The notes under the pieces: generated by a model
Databases searched by the model: none
Told to the model about the DNA's origin: nothing
What the model saw: the letters and a program-made list of their open reading frames with translations, nothing else
In this document: positions 1 through 9,434 of the stretch, in pieces
Numbering within the stretch: the first letter of the stretch is position 1
Layout of the letters: every line of letters begins with the position of its first letter
Translations under genes and position numbers: made by a program
Assembly: GCF_000247645.1 (NCBI RefSeq)
Contig: NZ_AHWA01000005.1
Location: 372,001 to 436,000 of the forward strand
Length of the DNA: 64,000 bases
From: Salinibacterium sp. PAMC 21357
GTDB lineage: Bacteria > Actinomycetota > Actinomycetes > Actinomycetales > Microbacteriaceae
Reading direction: 5' to 3'

Positions 1-80
1 CGGCCATCCCCGTGATGACCCTGTTCTTGTTCCTGCAGAAATACATCGTCGGTGGTCTCACCGCGGGAAGCGTGAAGTAA
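1..80 (+). CDS. Carbohydrate ABC transporter permease, C-terminal end (partial)
   Basis: Only the last 25 codons are present, read from position 3 and ending in TAA at 78-80. The tail has the hydrophobic run PVMTLFLFLQKYIVGGLTAG followed by SVK, the usual C-terminus of MalG-type inner-membrane permeases of CUT1 sugar importers. The stop overlaps the start of the next gene (TAATG), so the two are translationally coupled. The downstream gene is a GH13 glucosidase, so uptake and hydrolysis of an alpha-glucoside such as maltose or maltodextrin is the likely theme. The family is recognised from a short tail only; the substrate is inference. Confidence 0.75.
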   Translation, partial: AIPVMTLFLFLQKYIVGGLTAGSVK

Positions 81-2002
81 TGGATGCCCTACTCCCGCAC
101 CACGATGGCTCGGCGCTGCACGTCTCTATCCAGACGCCCGCGCTCGGCGACACCGTCACTCTGCGCCTTCGCGTGCCGGTCGGTTATGGCCCGCTGAAGG
201 CTGTGCGGGTGCGCGAGAATCCCGACCACGAACCGCGCTGGACGGATGCTCGCCTCATCGGCACCGCCGCCGGCTGGGATTGGTGGCAGGCCGACATTGT
301 CGTCGAGAATGTGCGGCACGGGTATCGCTGGTTGCTCGTGCATGACAACGCTGTTCAGGGCAATGCCGGCCGCGTCGAGTGGCTCAACCAGAGGGGGCTG
401 CACTCGATCGAGACGCTCGACTCCGAAGACTTTGCCCTGCTTGCCACTCCGGCTGCCCCAGAGTGGTTGGCGGAGACGGTGATGTACCAGGTCTTCCCCG
501 ATCGCTTCGCCCGATCATCCGCCGCCGAAGCTCACGAGACACCCGAGTGGGCGATTGCCGCGCGCTGGTACGAACCGGTCGACCCCGTACTGCCGGGTCG
601 TTCTAAGCAGTTCTATGGGGGAGACCTCGACGGCATCACCGAGCACCTCGATCACTTGACCTCGCTCGGCGTGACGATGCTGTACCTCACGCCGATCTTT
701 CCGGCGCGCTCGAACCATCGCTATGACGCGTCGAGTTTCGTGGATGTCGATGACCTGTTGGGTGGGCGCGAAGCGCTGATCCGTCTGGTGGACAAGGCCC
801 ACGCTCGCGGGCTCAAAGTCATTGGCGACCTGACAACGAATCACTCGGGCGATGCGCACGAGTGGTTCCAGGCGGCGTTCGGCAAGCCGGAGGCGCCTGA
901 GGGTGATTTCTACTACTTCACGAATGAAGAACACACCGAATACGTGGGTTGGCTGGGCACGCCTAGCCTGCCCAAGTTCAACTGGAACTCGACCGAGCTG
1001 CGTCGTCGCTTCATCGAGGGCGACGATTCGGTGGTCGCGCACTGGTTGAAGGAGCCCTACAACTTCGACGGTTGGCGCGTGGATGTCGCGAACATGACGG
1101 GGCGGATGGGCGCGGAGGATCTCAACGAGGAGGTGCGGCAGATCATCCGTCGCACCATGGAGGACGTGAACCCTGACACGGTGCTGTTGGCGGAATCGAC
1201 GAACGATGCCGCGAGTGATCTGCAGGGTGATGCCTGGCATGGCGCGATGACGTATCCCTCGTTCACGCGACCGGTCTGGGGATGGCTCACCGAACCCGGC
1301 GACACCTCCCACGTGACCGCGGATGGGTCGATCGACCCCGAGGCGTGGTTCTTCGGGCAGCCCATTGGTGGCATTCCGAACTACAGCGCTCGCGACTTTG
1401 CGGAAATGACGGTGCGGTTCACGGCGAGCATTCCGTGGCGCATCCGGCTCGGCAATATGAACGCGCTCGACACTCACGACACCGCGCGGTTCCGCACGCA
1501 CGCGCCCGCCGAGAATGTGCCGCTCGCTCTCGCGCTGTCGGTGACGCTGCCGGGAGTGCCCGTTGTGTTTGCGGGTGATGAATTCGGCCTCAGCGGCGAC
1601 GATGGCGAAATGTCGCGCACGCCCATCCCGTGGGGAACCGAAAGTGACCCCGCCGTTGCGCCGACGCTCGACGTTTATCGCCAGCTGATCGCGCTGCGGC
1701 GCGAGTTGCCGACGCTCTCGCGCGGCGGCCTGCGCTGGCTACATGTCGCCGGCGACGCCCTAGTGTTTGTGCGCGAAGACGCCTCCGCCACTGTTCTCGT
1801 GGTTGTCGCGCGCTCGCCGCTGACGATCACGCTCCGGCCGGGGGCAATCGCGGCGACAGTTTCGGCGGCGGATGCTGCAGCACCCACCTTCCTCACTGGT
1901 GACGCGACTCTGGCATCCGCTGCCGCCGGGCACACGCTCTCGACGGCCGCCCACACGTGCGCGATCTGGACTCTGCCCGGCGTCGAGCACCCCGGCGCCT
2001 AG
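80..2002 (+). CDS. Glycoside hydrolase family 13 (alpha-glucosidase / neopullulanase-like)
   Basis: A 640-residue cytoplasmic enzyme with no signal peptide. Residues 1 to about 115 look like a beta-sandwich domain of the CBM34 kind found in cyclomaltodextrinases and neopullulanases. The TIM barrel follows with all four GH13 regions: DLTTNHSG (about 250-257), GWRVDVAN (nucleophile Asp335), LLAEST (acid/base Glu372) and LDTHDTAR (Asp467). The last 100 residues form the usual C-terminal beta domain. It should hydrolyse alpha-1,4 (possibly alpha-1,6) glucosidic bonds in maltodextrins brought in by the upstream ABC transporter, to which it is coupled by TAATG. Exact specificity cannot be read from the sequence. 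Confidence 0.9.
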   Translation: MDALLPHHDGSALHVSIQTPALGDTVTLRLRVPVGYGPLKAVRVRENPDHEPRWTDARLIGTAAGWDWWQADIVVENVRHGYRWLLVHDNAVQGNAGRVEWLNQRGLHSIETLDSEDFALLATPAAPEWLAETVMYQVFPDRFARSSAAEAHETPEWAIAARWYEPVDPVLPGRSKQFYGGDLDGITEHLDHLTSLGVTMLYLTPIFPARSNHRYDASSFVDVDDLLGGREALIRLVDKAHARGLKVIGDLTTNHSGDAHEWFQAAFGKPEAPEGDFYYFTNEEHTEYVGWLGTPSLPKFNWNSTELRRRFIEGDDSVVAHWLKEPYNFDGWRVDVANMTGRMGAEDLNEEVRQIIRRTMEDVNPDTVLLAESTNDAASDLQGDAWHGAMTYPSFTRPVWGWLTEPGDTSHVTADGSIDPEAWFFGQPIGGIPNYSARDFAEMTVRFTASIPWRIRLGNMNALDTHDTARFRTHAPAENVPLALALSVTLPGVPVVFAGDEFGLSGDDGEMSRTPIPWGTESDPAVAPTLDVYRQLIALRRELPTLSRGGLRWLHVAGDALVFVREDASATVLVVVARSPLTITLRPGAIAATVSAADAAAPTFLTGDATLASAAAGHTLSTAAHTCAIWTLPGVEHPGA

Positions 2003-2154
2003 CTAGGGGCCGACTGGCTAGGGACCCGCCTCGCCGCGAGCGGCCGCCACGCCTAGAGACAGAAAGCGTTGCCGATGTTAGATTCTGCGTGGCACTGTGT
2101 GTCCTCCCGGCGTGCGCCCGCGTGCCGACAGGAGCGCTGCAGAGAGTGGGTTGA

Positions 2155-3714
2155 ATGCGTTTCGCGGCCATCACTGCTCGAGCCCGCGGGCGCTTTCTGC
2201 GCTCCCTAGCGATTGAGTCCTTGTGGCTGCTTGGCGCGCTGGGCCTCGCGCTGTTCGTCGTCACGTATCTCGCCGGAACTTCCGGTCGCGGCGAGCTGAT
2301 GTTCCTCGACGGCGACTCGATGATCGTGCCGCTGTTTTCGCGGTCGATCATTGAGGGCACTGCAAGCAATTGGGCGATGTCTGCGGTGCTGTTTGTGCCT
2401 GAGATCGCCGTGTTCCTCGTCCTCTCGCTCGTCGGCTGGGGCATCCACGAAGCACAATTTCTTTCAGCGGTCGCAAACTTTGTGGCGCTGTATCTTGTTT
2501 TTCGTGTGACAGCCGCAACGGTAGCTGTAGGCAACCGGGCGCCGCTCGCCGCCACCGCGGGCTTTGCGGCGGTCTGTGCTCTCGCGCTAACCGAGGGCAG
2601 CGGCGACGGCGACAGCGCGCAACTCGCTTCCCTGTTGGCGATGACCACCTATTACGCCGCAACCGTTCTGGGAGCCCTGCTCACTGTGGGCATCACGCGC
2701 CGCATCGTTGGCAGTGTGTCGCCTCAACGTTTGCTCGCCGTCGTGCTCTTCGTCGTTGCGGCTCTCTCCGTGCTTTCCAACCCGCTGTACCTCGCTTGGG
2801 CAATAGCGCCGCTCGTTGTCATTGTGCTCATCACGAGCGTTGGCGTTCAGGGGGCGCGCTCGCATTTTTGGGTTCTTGCGGCGCTTATCGGCGGCTCCGT
2901 GCTCGGCTATCTATTGAGGCTCCCGCTTGCACCGTGGATCGTGGCAAACCCGGATAACTACTTTCAGCCCAGCCGGTCACGCGCATCGCTCGAGTACTAC
3001 TGGTCGCTTTTCCTTGAACGACTATCGAGCCCGGCGGGTGTTCTCGCAGTCGCCGTCGTGGTGACACTCGCGTTGCTCGGAATCTGGCTCACGGTGCGCT
3101 CGCTGCGCCACGGAGCAACCGCCTCCGCCGTCGTCGCGGCCTATTCGTGGTTTGCTCCCGTCGCGACGACGGTCGGCTTCATCCTGCTGGGCACCGAAGC
3201 GTCCCGCTACCTGCAGCTGTGGGCATTTGCTCCGGCACTCGCGCTGGTGGTTCTGATTGCGGATGCACGGCACCCGGCGCTCGCAGAGACACCGTGGCGT
3301 CGGCTCGTCGCTTTCGCTGCGATTCCGGCGCTGCTCGGCGGTGCCGTGTTTGTCGTGGTGCTTCCGGCAGCCGTCCAGCGGGCGTCAGAGAGCGACCAGT
3401 CACTCGCCTGTGCCGTCGACTGGGTGAACGATTCCGACGCGGTGGGTGCCGGCCAATTCTGGAGCGTTCGCGCCGTCAAGACTCATTTGGATGACCCAGC
3501 TCAGCTCATCCAAACCGACTTCGCCCTGCGCGATTATGCGTGGTTGGTCGATCGGTCAGATTTTGCTCAACGTGAGGTGTCGTTCTTGATTGTTGACAAT
3601 CAAAGCTCACCCTTCACGCTCCCGCCGGCGGCAGCCGAGCTGCCCTCAACCACGATCGACTGCGGCCGCTTTCAGATTCTCGACTACAGCCCGGCGAGTA
3701 TCACTCGGCCGTAA
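2155..3714 (+). CDS. Multi-pass integral membrane protein of unknown function
   Basis: A 519-residue protein with about ten hydrophobic segments spread over residues 20-420 and a hydrophilic C-terminal domain (about 425-519) that probably faces outside. A short polar loop early on (FLDGDSM, about residues 51-57) and the overall layout resemble polytopic GT-C type glycosyltransferases or their uncharacterised relatives, but I see no decisive motif. The ATG is preceded by a purine-rich GAGAGTGGG stretch that could serve as a weak ribosome-binding site. The 3' end overlaps the convergent MDR gene by 14 bases. Membrane location is well supported; function is unknown. Confidence 0.75.
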   Translation: MRFAAITARARGRFLRSLAIESLWLLGALGLALFVVTYLAGTSGRGELMFLDGDSMIVPLFSRSIIEGTASNWAMSAVLFVPEIAVFLVLSLVGWGIHEAQFLSAVANFVALYLVFRVTAATVAVGNRAPLAATAGFAAVCALALTEGSGDGDSAQLASLLAMTTYYAATVLGALLTVGITRRIVGSVSPQRLLAVVLFVVAALSVLSNPLYLAWAIAPLVVIVLITSVGVQGARSHFWVLAALIGGSVLGYLLRLPLAPWIVANPDNYFQPSRSRASLEYYWSLFLERLSSPAGVLAVAVVVTLALLGIWLTVRSLRHGATASAVVAAYSWFAPVATTVGFILLGTEASRYLQLWAFAPALALVVLIADARHPALAETPWRRLVAFAAIPALLGGAVFVVVLPAAVQRASESDQSLACAVDWVNDSDAVGAGQFWSVRAVKTHLDDPAQLIQTDFALRDYAWLVDRSDFAQREVSFLIVDNQSSPFTLPPAAAELPSTTIDCGRFQILDYSPASITRP

Positions 3715-4732
3715 CGTCAATCAGAACTTTGCCGACCGCTCCGCTCTCAACAAGAGCGTGAGCATCCGCGGTCTGCGGCAGGCCAAATCGGTGAATGGGC
3801 AGTCCGGTCTTGTCGCCGATGTCTAAGGCCCCGTCTTCGAGCGCGCCATTGATCGTTTCGCCGGCCGCCCGAATCGCGTCGATTCCGACGGTGTAGAGCA
3901 GCACGAATTGGTAGCGCACGTTGAGCGCGAAGTGGCGGCGCACGTCGAGCGTTACCAAGTCTCCGCCGTTGTTCGCGTAGACCGCAATTGACCCACGATT
4001 GCGGATAACCGCGAGGTCAAGGTCAGCATTTTGGGCGGGAGCGACTTCAACAATTTGGTCAACCCCATCCGGAGCAATCGCCCGGATCTGGTCGATGATA
4101 TCGGCGTCAGTGTAGTTGAGCACGTGGTGGGCGCCAGCGGCGGTGGCGAGTGCTGCTTTCGCAGGACCGCTTACCGTGGTGATGACGGTTGCCCCGGCCC
4201 AACGCGCCAGTTGAATGGCAGCATGACCGACAGCACCGGCGCCTCCGGCCACAAGCACAACCTTGTCAGCAAGGGCAGTCGGGTGCAGCTGGTCGGGCCC
4301 ATCTTCGGCAATAGTGAGCGCGCGGTACGCCGTTATCGCGGGAACCCCGAGGCTCGCACCCTGGTCAAAGCTTGCGCTTTCTGGCAGAACAAAAACCCGT
4401 TCGGCCGGAAGCACCGCCTGCTCTTGGCTCGTGCCGCTGGCGGCGCGCTGGTAGGCGGCAAGCGCCAACCACACACGATCGCCGACGCCAACATGTTGCA
4501 CGTCTGAGCCGATGGCCTCCACAATTCCCGAACCATCTTGGCCGGGCACAACGTTGTCGAATGGCAATGCCTGACCGGATGCCGCGCCGCGGCGTGACTT
4601 CCAATCCGTGGGGTTTACCCCGCTGACGACGATGCGCACGCGCACTTCGTCGGGACCGGGTTCGAGCACTGGCCGCTCAACAAGTTGCAGTACGGAAGGG
4701 TCGCCGGTCTCGCGGTAAACAATTGCTCTCAT
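3701..4732 (-). CDS. Zinc-independent MDR oxidoreductase (NADPH:quinone reductase family)
   Basis: A 343-residue medium-chain dehydrogenase/reductase. The N-terminal GroES-like half (GVNPTDWKSRRG near residue 40, DGSGIVEAIG near 90) lacks the zinc-binding cysteines of alcohol dehydrogenases. The Rossmann half has a VLVAGGAGAVGHAAIQLA glycine motif near residues 155-172, typical of quinone reductases and crotonase-like MDRs that use NADPH. A soluble enzyme reducing quinones or enals is likely; the substrate is not evident. It stands alone between a convergent membrane-protein gene and the GntR gene, and no clear ribosome-binding site precedes the ATG. Confidence 0.85.
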   Translation of the reverse strand: MRAIVYRETGDPSVLQLVERPVLEPGPDEVRVRIVVSGVNPTDWKSRRGAASGQALPFDNVVPGQDGSGIVEAIGSDVQHVGVGDRVWLALAAYQRAASGTSQEQAVLPAERVFVLPESASFDQGASLGVPAITAYRALTIAEDGPDQLHPTALADKVVLVAGGAGAVGHAAIQLARWAGATVITTVSGPAKAALATAAGAHHVLNYTDADIIDQIRAIAPDGVDQIVEVAPAQNADLDLAVIRNRGSIAVYANNGGDLVTLDVRRHFALNVRYQFVLLYTVGIDAIRAAGETINGALEDGALDIGDKTGLPIHRFGLPQTADAHALVESGAVGKVLIDVTAE

Positions 4733-4805
4733 GCTGAAGTCAACGGCTTGTCACTGCGGGAAAATTCCATAATTCAGGAGATCGCCACCCGAAATTTGGC
4801 CGTCG

Positions 4806-5582
4806 CTAGTGCCCGGGGATCGCACTCCACGGCGCTCGCATCGTGCGCACAAAGGAGTACATGACGAGCGTGGGGTGGTGGTGTTCGAGGGCGTAGAAGA
4901 TGCGCTCGCCGCTGAGGGTGACGCCGATGGTCTCCCACATTTTGGCCTCGGTGCCCTTCTCGAGCTGCAGCAGATCGGCGTACTTGTCGTCGAGCAGCGC
5001 AACACCGGCGGTCACAATTTCCCACGCGATGCCTTCGCCCCAGAGGTTCTTGGCCGACTCGTAGACCGGGTCGGTGGGGTTGATCGGGTCGTGTTCGCCA
5101 GCGGGCAACGGGATCGTGTACTCGGCGACCATCGCGGCCTGGTCATCGGCGTACCAGCGCAGCACGATCTTCACGGCGCAGGTGGTGCTGAGTGGTGACA
5201 GCAGGGGAGCGAGATCGGCGGGAAGCTCAATCGTTTCGGCCGTCAAGATTTCGACCGAGGGCGTGTAGCCCATGCGGGCGAGAACTTCGCCGTAGGAGAC
5301 ACTCGCTTCGAAGCGTGCGCTCAACCGCAGGGCCACCGGGTCGACGACAGTGGCGGCGCCCTGACTGCGAATCACAATTCCCTGACGCTCCAACTGCGCG
5401 AGCGCCACCCGAACCTGCGGGCGACTGCAGCCCAACCACTCGGCAAGCTTGAGCTCGCCGGGCAGCAGAAAGTTGGAGTCGCGAGCAGCCTCACGCACGT
5501 GACGAAGCACGCCACTGAGGATTCGTTCATCCTCCGTGAGTGATCCGGTGACGATGCGGCCTTCGGGGACCGTAATTTCCAT
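4806..5582 (-). CDS. GntR/HutC-family transcriptional regulator (UTRA domain)
   Basis: A 258-residue regulator. An N-terminal winged helix (about residues 15-85, with KLAEWLGCSRPQVRVALAQL as the recognition region) is followed by a C-terminal UTRA-like ligand-binding domain (about 95-250). It is the third gene of tdh-kbl-gntR, 8 bases downstream of kbl, with AGGAG just before its ATG. Its place in a threonine-degradation operon, and the palindrome CACTTGTTTACAAGTG in the divergent promoter region at 7961-7976, suggest it controls both that operon and the divergent amidohydrolase/peptide importer. The effector, perhaps an amino acid or peptide product, is inference. Confidence 0.85.
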   Translation of the reverse strand: MEITVPEGRIVTGSLTEDERILSGVLRHVREAARDSNFLLPGELKLAEWLGCSRPQVRVALAQLERQGIVIRSQGAATVVDPVALRLSARFEASVSYGEVLARMGYTPSVEILTAETIELPADLAPLLSPLSTTCAVKIVLRWYADDQAAMVAEYTIPLPAGEHDPINPTDPVYESAKNLWGEGIAWEIVTAGVALLDDKYADLLQLEKGTEAKMWETIGVTLSGERIFYALEHHHPTLVMYSFVRTMRAPWSAIPGH

Positions 5583-5590
5583 GTGCGCTC

Positions 5591-6772
5591 CTATGCGGCG
5601 ATCGACTCTCGAGCGGCCACAAAAGCCTCAACGCAACGGCTGATGTCCTCGCTTGAGTGTCCAGCCGACAACTGTACGCGAATACGAGCTTTGCCCAACG
5701 GCACGACGGGGAACGAGAAGGCGATCACGTAGACGCCGAGCGCGAGCAGAGCATCCGCCATAGCAACAGCTTCGTGCTCATCAGCAAACATGACCGGAAT
5801 GATCGGATGCTCGCCCGGCAGTAGCGTGAACCCGGCCTCGGCCATTCCGGCGCGGAACTGTTCCGCGTTTGCCTTGAGCTTGGCGCGGCTCTCAGCGCCT
5901 TCGGCCACAAGGTTGAGCGCTTCGATCGAGCCGGCAACCACCGAAGGTGCAACGGCGTTCGAGAACAGGTACGGGCGTGCGCGCTGACGCAGCAGTTCCA
6001 CGATCTCGGCGTGAGCGCTGATGTAACCACCGGATGCTCCGCCCAGGGCCTTACCGAGCGTGCCCGAGATGATGTCGACGCGGTCGGAGACTCCGCAGTG
6101 CTCGGGTGTTCCCGCTCCGGTCTCGCCGACGAACCCGACAGCGTGCGAGTCATCGACCATGACCATCGCGTCGTACTGTTCGGCGAGGTCGCAGATCGCC
6201 TCGAGGGGAGCGAGGTAGCCGTCCATCGAGAAGACACCGTCGGTGACGATGAGCCGGCGGCGGGCATCCTTCGCGGCAATCAACTGGGCTTCGAGGTCGG
6301 CCATGTCGCGGTTCTTGTAGCGGTAGCGTGCAGCCTTCGAGAGGCGGATGCCGTCAATGATCGAGGCATGGTTCAACTCATCTGAGATCACGGCATCCTC
6401 GGCGCTCAGCAGCACTTCAAAGATGCCACCGTTCGCGTCGTAGCAGGAGGGGAACAGGATGGTCGCCTCCATGCTCAGCAGTGCCGAAAGCCGGTTTTCG
6501 AGCTCAACGTGCTGGGTCTGGGTGCCGCAGATGAAGCGCACGCTCGCCATGCCGAAGCCCCAGTCGTCGAGCGCTTCTTTCGCGGCCGAGACGAGGCGCG
6601 GGTGGTTGGCCAGACCGAGGTAGTTGTTGGCGCAGAAGTTGAGAACCGGTTTGCCTGCCGACTCGACGTGGGCCGACTGGGCGGTATCGAGTTGGCGTTC
6701 TACTTTGTAGAGGCCAGCGGAGCGGATCTCGCTCAGGGTGTCGTTGAGTTGTTCGCGAACTGTTCCGTACAT
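5591..6772 (-). CDS. kbl: Glycine C-acetyltransferase (2-amino-3-ketobutyrate CoA ligase)
   Basis: A 393-residue PLP enzyme of the alpha-oxoamine synthase family. It cleaves 2-amino-3-ketobutyrate with CoA to give glycine and acetyl-CoA, the second step of threonine catabolism. Visible motifs are FCANNYLG (47-54), [11 protein letters not shown] (131-141), [10 protein letters not shown] (PLP-contacting Asp207) and [10 protein letters not shown] with the Schiff-base Lys241. Length matches the family (about 395-400). AGGAG lies 7 bases before the ATG. It follows tdh by 68 bases and is followed at once by the GntR gene. The pairing with tdh distinguishes it from BioF, which is similar in sequence. 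Confidence 0.95.
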   Translation of the reverse strand: MYGTVREQLNDTLSEIRSAGLYKVERQLDTAQSAHVESAGKPVLNFCANNYLGLANHPRLVSAAKEALDDWGFGMASVRFICGTQTQHVELENRLSALLSMEATILFPSCYDANGGIFEVLLSAEDAVISDELNHASIIDGIRLSKAARYRYKNRDMADLEAQLIAAKDARRRLIVTDGVFSMDGYLAPLEAICDLAEQYDAMVMVDDSHAVGFVGETGAGTPEHCGVSDRVDIISGTLGKALGGASGGYISAHAEIVELLRQRARPYLFSNAVAPSVVAGSIEALNLVAEGAESRAKLKANAEQFRAGMAEAGFTLLPGEHPIIPVMFADEHEAVAMADALLALGVYVIAFSFPVVPLGKARIRVQLSAGHSSEDISRCVEAFVAARESIAA

Positions 6773-6840
6773 TTCGTTCTCCTAAAAAATTGGGGCGACC
6801 GCGCGGGATGACCGAGCGAAGCTGAGTGATGGGGGTCGTG

Positions 6841-7866
6841 TTACGACCAGTCGATGATGACTTTGCCGCCGTTGCCGCGGCGAGCGGCGGCGAATGCTTC
6901 TTCCCACTGTTCGGCGGGGAATCGGTCGGTGACGACAGCCGAGACATCCAAACCGGTGTGCACCATGGCATTCATGGCGTACCAGGTCTCGAACATTTCG
7001 CGGCCGTAGATGCCTTTGATGGTGATCATGTGGGTCACGACGGTTGCCCAATCGATGCCGATGGGCTCGGCGGGCAGGCCGAGCATCGCAATGCGGCCGC
7101 CCTGATTCATGTTGGTGATCATCTCGGGCAGAGCCGTGGGGTGGCCACTCATTTCGAGCCCGATGTCGAAGCCCTCTTTCATGCCGAGCTGTTCTTGGGC
7201 TTCGGCAATGCGCGTGGTCGCCACGTTGATCGCGAGGTTCACGCCCATCGTGCGGGCGAGCTGCAGTCGCTCTTCGTTCACATCGGTGATTACGATGTTG
7301 CGGGCACCGATGTGGCGGGCGACTTGGGCGGCCATGAGCCCGATGGGCCCGGCGCCGGTGATGAGCACGTCTTCGCCCACCATGGGGAACGACAGTGCGG
7401 TGTGCACGGCGTTGCCGAGGGGGTCGAAGATGGCGGCGAGCTCGGGGTCGATATCGAGCGGATGCGCCCAGACGTTCTGTTCGGGAATCACGACGAATTC
7501 GGCGAAGGCTCCATCACGATTCACCCCAATGCTGGAAGTAAATTTGCAGAGGTGACGACGGCCAGCGCGGCAGTTGCGGCAGTGCCCGCAAACGACATGA
7601 CCTTCACCCGAAACAAGGGCACCGACCTCGACGGAGGTGACGCCTTCGCCGAGCTCAACGACGTGGCCGGAGAACTCGTGGCCGGGAATCAGTGGGGCAT
7701 TAATGGCGCCGGCGGCCCAGGCATCCCACGACTCAATATGCAGGTCAGTGCCGCAAATTCCGGTGCGGGCGACGCGGATTTTGACCTCGCCGCGGGCGGG
7801 GGTGGGCTCTGGTCGTTCGGCCAAGATGAGGCCGGGTCCGGCCTTGTCCTTATAGAGGGCTTTCAT
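6841..7866 (-). CDS. tdh: L-threonine 3-dehydrogenase
   Basis: A 341-residue zinc-dependent MDR dehydrogenase that oxidises L-threonine to 2-amino-3-ketobutyrate with NAD. The catalytic zinc site is seen in GICGTD (Cys38) and GHEFSG (His63, Glu64). The structural zinc site is the four-cysteine cluster CGHCRNC...C (Cys93, 96, 99, 107). The Rossmann motif [13 protein letters not shown] lies near residue 167. I chose the ATG at 7866 because GAGAGGAAT lies just upstream and the protein then starts MKALYKDK as in the family; a longer frame reaching 7926 adds 20 residues with no such support. First gene of tdh-kbl-gntR. Confidence 0.95.
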   Translation of the reverse strand: MKALYKDKAGPGLILAERPEPTPARGEVKIRVARTGICGTDLHIESWDAWAAGAINAPLIPGHEFSGHVVELGEGVTSVEVGALVSGEGHVVCGHCRNCRAGRRHLCKFTSSIGVNRDGAFAEFVVIPEQNVWAHPLDIDPELAAIFDPLGNAVHTALSFPMVGEDVLITGAGPIGLMAAQVARHIGARNIVITDVNEERLQLARTMGVNLAINVATTRIAEAQEQLGMKEGFDIGLEMSGHPTALPEMITNMNQGGRIAMLGLPAEPIGIDWATVVTHMITIKGIYGREMFETWYAMNAMVHTGLDVSAVVTDRFPAEQWEEAFAAARRGNGGKVIIDWS

Positions 7867-7960
7867 CGTTGATTCCTCTCGGGCGGCGCGACGTGGCGCG
7901 TGATGTGCGCTTGTGGCGCACGTCATTCGACGTGTCCGCTGCTGTGTTTCAGGGTACTGT

Positions 7961-7994
7961 CACTTGTTTACAAGTGCCACTCTTCTGCTAGCGT
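7961..7994 (+). promoter_or_regulatory. GntR-type operator overlapping the amidohydrolase promoter
   Basis: CACTTGTTTACAAGTG (7961-7976) is a palindrome with 7-base arms around TT, containing the GT..AC core common in GntR/HutC sites. On the + strand it contains TTTACA (7967-7972), which with TAGCGT (7989-7994) makes a plausible -35/-10 pair with 16-base spacing. Binding would therefore block transcription of the amidohydrolase-ABC operon. It lies about 95 bases upstream of tdh, so it may also act on that operon. That the GntR at 4806-5582 binds here is inference. Confidence 0.6.
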
Positions 7995-8024
7995 CATACA
8001 AATCATAAGTTGAAGGAGCCATTC

Positions 8025-9257
8025 GTGACCGAAATATCCCAGCGCATCGAGGGAATATCGCTATGGGATGGAACGGGCGCGCTCGGCATTGGCTCCATCA
8101 GCTGGACAGGTGACCGGATCGACGCGGTAGAAACTGCTACCGACGCCGACGCAGCTGATTCGGATGCCTCAACCACGGCATCCGAATACAGCGTGATTCC
8201 GGGTCTCGTCGATACCCACGTTCACCTCGGCGGCTACGCCGGACCGGACAAGGTCGACTGGGTTTCGTGGCCGCTGCTCACGCCGTGGGAAGAACAGGTC
8301 TTCCATATCGCGGCGAACGCGCACCAGGCAGCCCGCAACGGTGTCACCACGCTCCGCGATCTCGCCGGAGACGGACGTCAACTTGCCGTCAAGCGTGCCT
8401 TTGACCAGGGCATTCAGCAGGGCCCGCGCATTCTCGTGCACGGCCCCGTCGGCATGACCGCAGGCCACGGCGACCTCTTCATCCCGCCGCACTACCCGCA
8501 CCGCACGCCCACCGCCGACAGCCCGGACGAGTGCCGCAAGCTCGTGCGCGAGTACGCTCGCGCCGGTGTTGACGGCATCAAGATTTTCACGAGTGGCGGC
8601 GTGCTCTCGACCGGCGACAAAGTCGGCTGGCGCAATCAGACGATCGCCGAAATCGAGACGACCCTCGATGAGGCGCACGCTCTCGGCCTCAAAGTCGCCG
8701 CCCATAGCCACTCCACCGAGGGCAACCAGATTGCCTTGGATGCCGGAGTCGACTCCCTCGAACACGGCACCGGCATCACCGAAGAACAGTGGCCAGCACT
8801 GCTCGAGCGCAACATCTCGGTGGCGCCCACGCTCATGATCAACGACGTAATCGCCGAGGCCCGCATCCCGGTCTCGGCAGAAGCGCAAGAAAAGGCGCAA
8901 GCCGTGGTGATCGAGCGCAACACCAACTTTGCTGCAGCAGGTCGCGCGGGAGTGCGCTTCGTGCTCGGAACCGATGCCAATGGCATCTTCGTAAAATTCG
9001 GCGATCAGATGGAAGAAGTACGTCTGATGGCCGAGATGTTCGGCTGGAGCGCCGAACGTGCGCTGCAGTCCGCAACCTCGGATGCCGCCGACGCAATCGG
9101 TCTGGCCGCCAAGGTGGGAACCCTCGCGACCGGAATGGGTGCTGACTTTGTCGTGCTCAGGGGCCGTCCGTGGGAAGACATCACTGAGCTTCGTACCGAA
9201 AACATTGTCGCGGTTGTCTCGCGCGGTGTCGTCGTGTTCGGAGAACTGCCGCAGTAA
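8025..9257 (+). CDS. Metal-dependent amidohydrolase (imidazolonepropionase/prolidase-like subgroup)
   Basis: A 410-residue amidohydrolase-superfamily protein. Metal ligands are readable in order: the HxH motif in GLVDTHVHLGG, a probable carboxylated lysine in GVDGIKIFTSGGV, histidines in KVAAHSHS and SLEHGTG, and an aspartate in VLGTDANG. This set fits the subgroup that includes imidazolonepropionase-like and Xaa-Pro or Xaa-Arg dipeptidase enzymes. The GTG at 8025 is preferred because GAAGGAG lies 6 bases upstream; the frame stays open to a TTG at 8010 that would overlap this site. The next genes form a complete peptide importer, so the substrate may be an imported peptide or N-substituted amino acid. 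Cytoplasmic; specificity unknown. Confidence 0.85.
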   Translation: MTEISQRIEGISLWDGTGALGIGSISWTGDRIDAVETATDADAADSDASTTASEYSVIPGLVDTHVHLGGYAGPDKVDWVSWPLLTPWEEQVFHIAANAHQAARNGVTTLRDLAGDGRQLAVKRAFDQGIQQGPRILVHGPVGMTAGHGDLFIPPHYPHRTPTADSPDECRKLVREYARAGVDGIKIFTSGGVLSTGDKVGWRNQTIAEIETTLDEAHALGLKVAAHSHSTEGNQIALDAGVDSLEHGTGITEEQWPALLERNISVAPTLMINDVIAEARIPVSAEAQEKAQAVVIERNTNFAAAGRAGVRFVLGTDANGIFVKFGDQMEEVRLMAEMFGWSAERALQSATSDAADAIGLAAKVGTLATGMGADFVVLRGRPWEDITELRTENIVAVVSRGVVVFGELPQ

Positions 9258-9259
9258 TC

Positions 9260-9295
9260 GCGTCACCAGCGTCACCAGCGTCACCAGCGTCACCA
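9260..9295. repeat. Four tandem 9-bp repeats (GCGTCACCA)
   Basis: Four perfect direct copies of GCGTCACCA directly follow the amidohydrolase stop. They are followed to about 9360 by degenerate ACCAGC/ACCACC triplet-rich sequence before the next gene. The stretch is non-coding as far as I can tell. It could be a processing or stability element in the operon mRNA, or simple slippage-prone DNA. Confidence 0.8.
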
Positions 9296-9434
9296 GAACG
9301 ACTACCTCCAGCAGTGACCGCACCACCCGCATGACCAGTACCAGCACCACCAGCACCACCAGCATCCGCATCGCATTCCGCAGTACCACCGCAACGCTCA
9401 CCACGTTGCGTCGACAGCACTGAAAGGACCGAGT

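Noticed and set aside
515-1501. A 328-codon minus-strand frame within the GH13 gene.
   Set aside because: Shadow of a gene whose catalytic motifs are all intact; Arg/His-rich translation without any domain.
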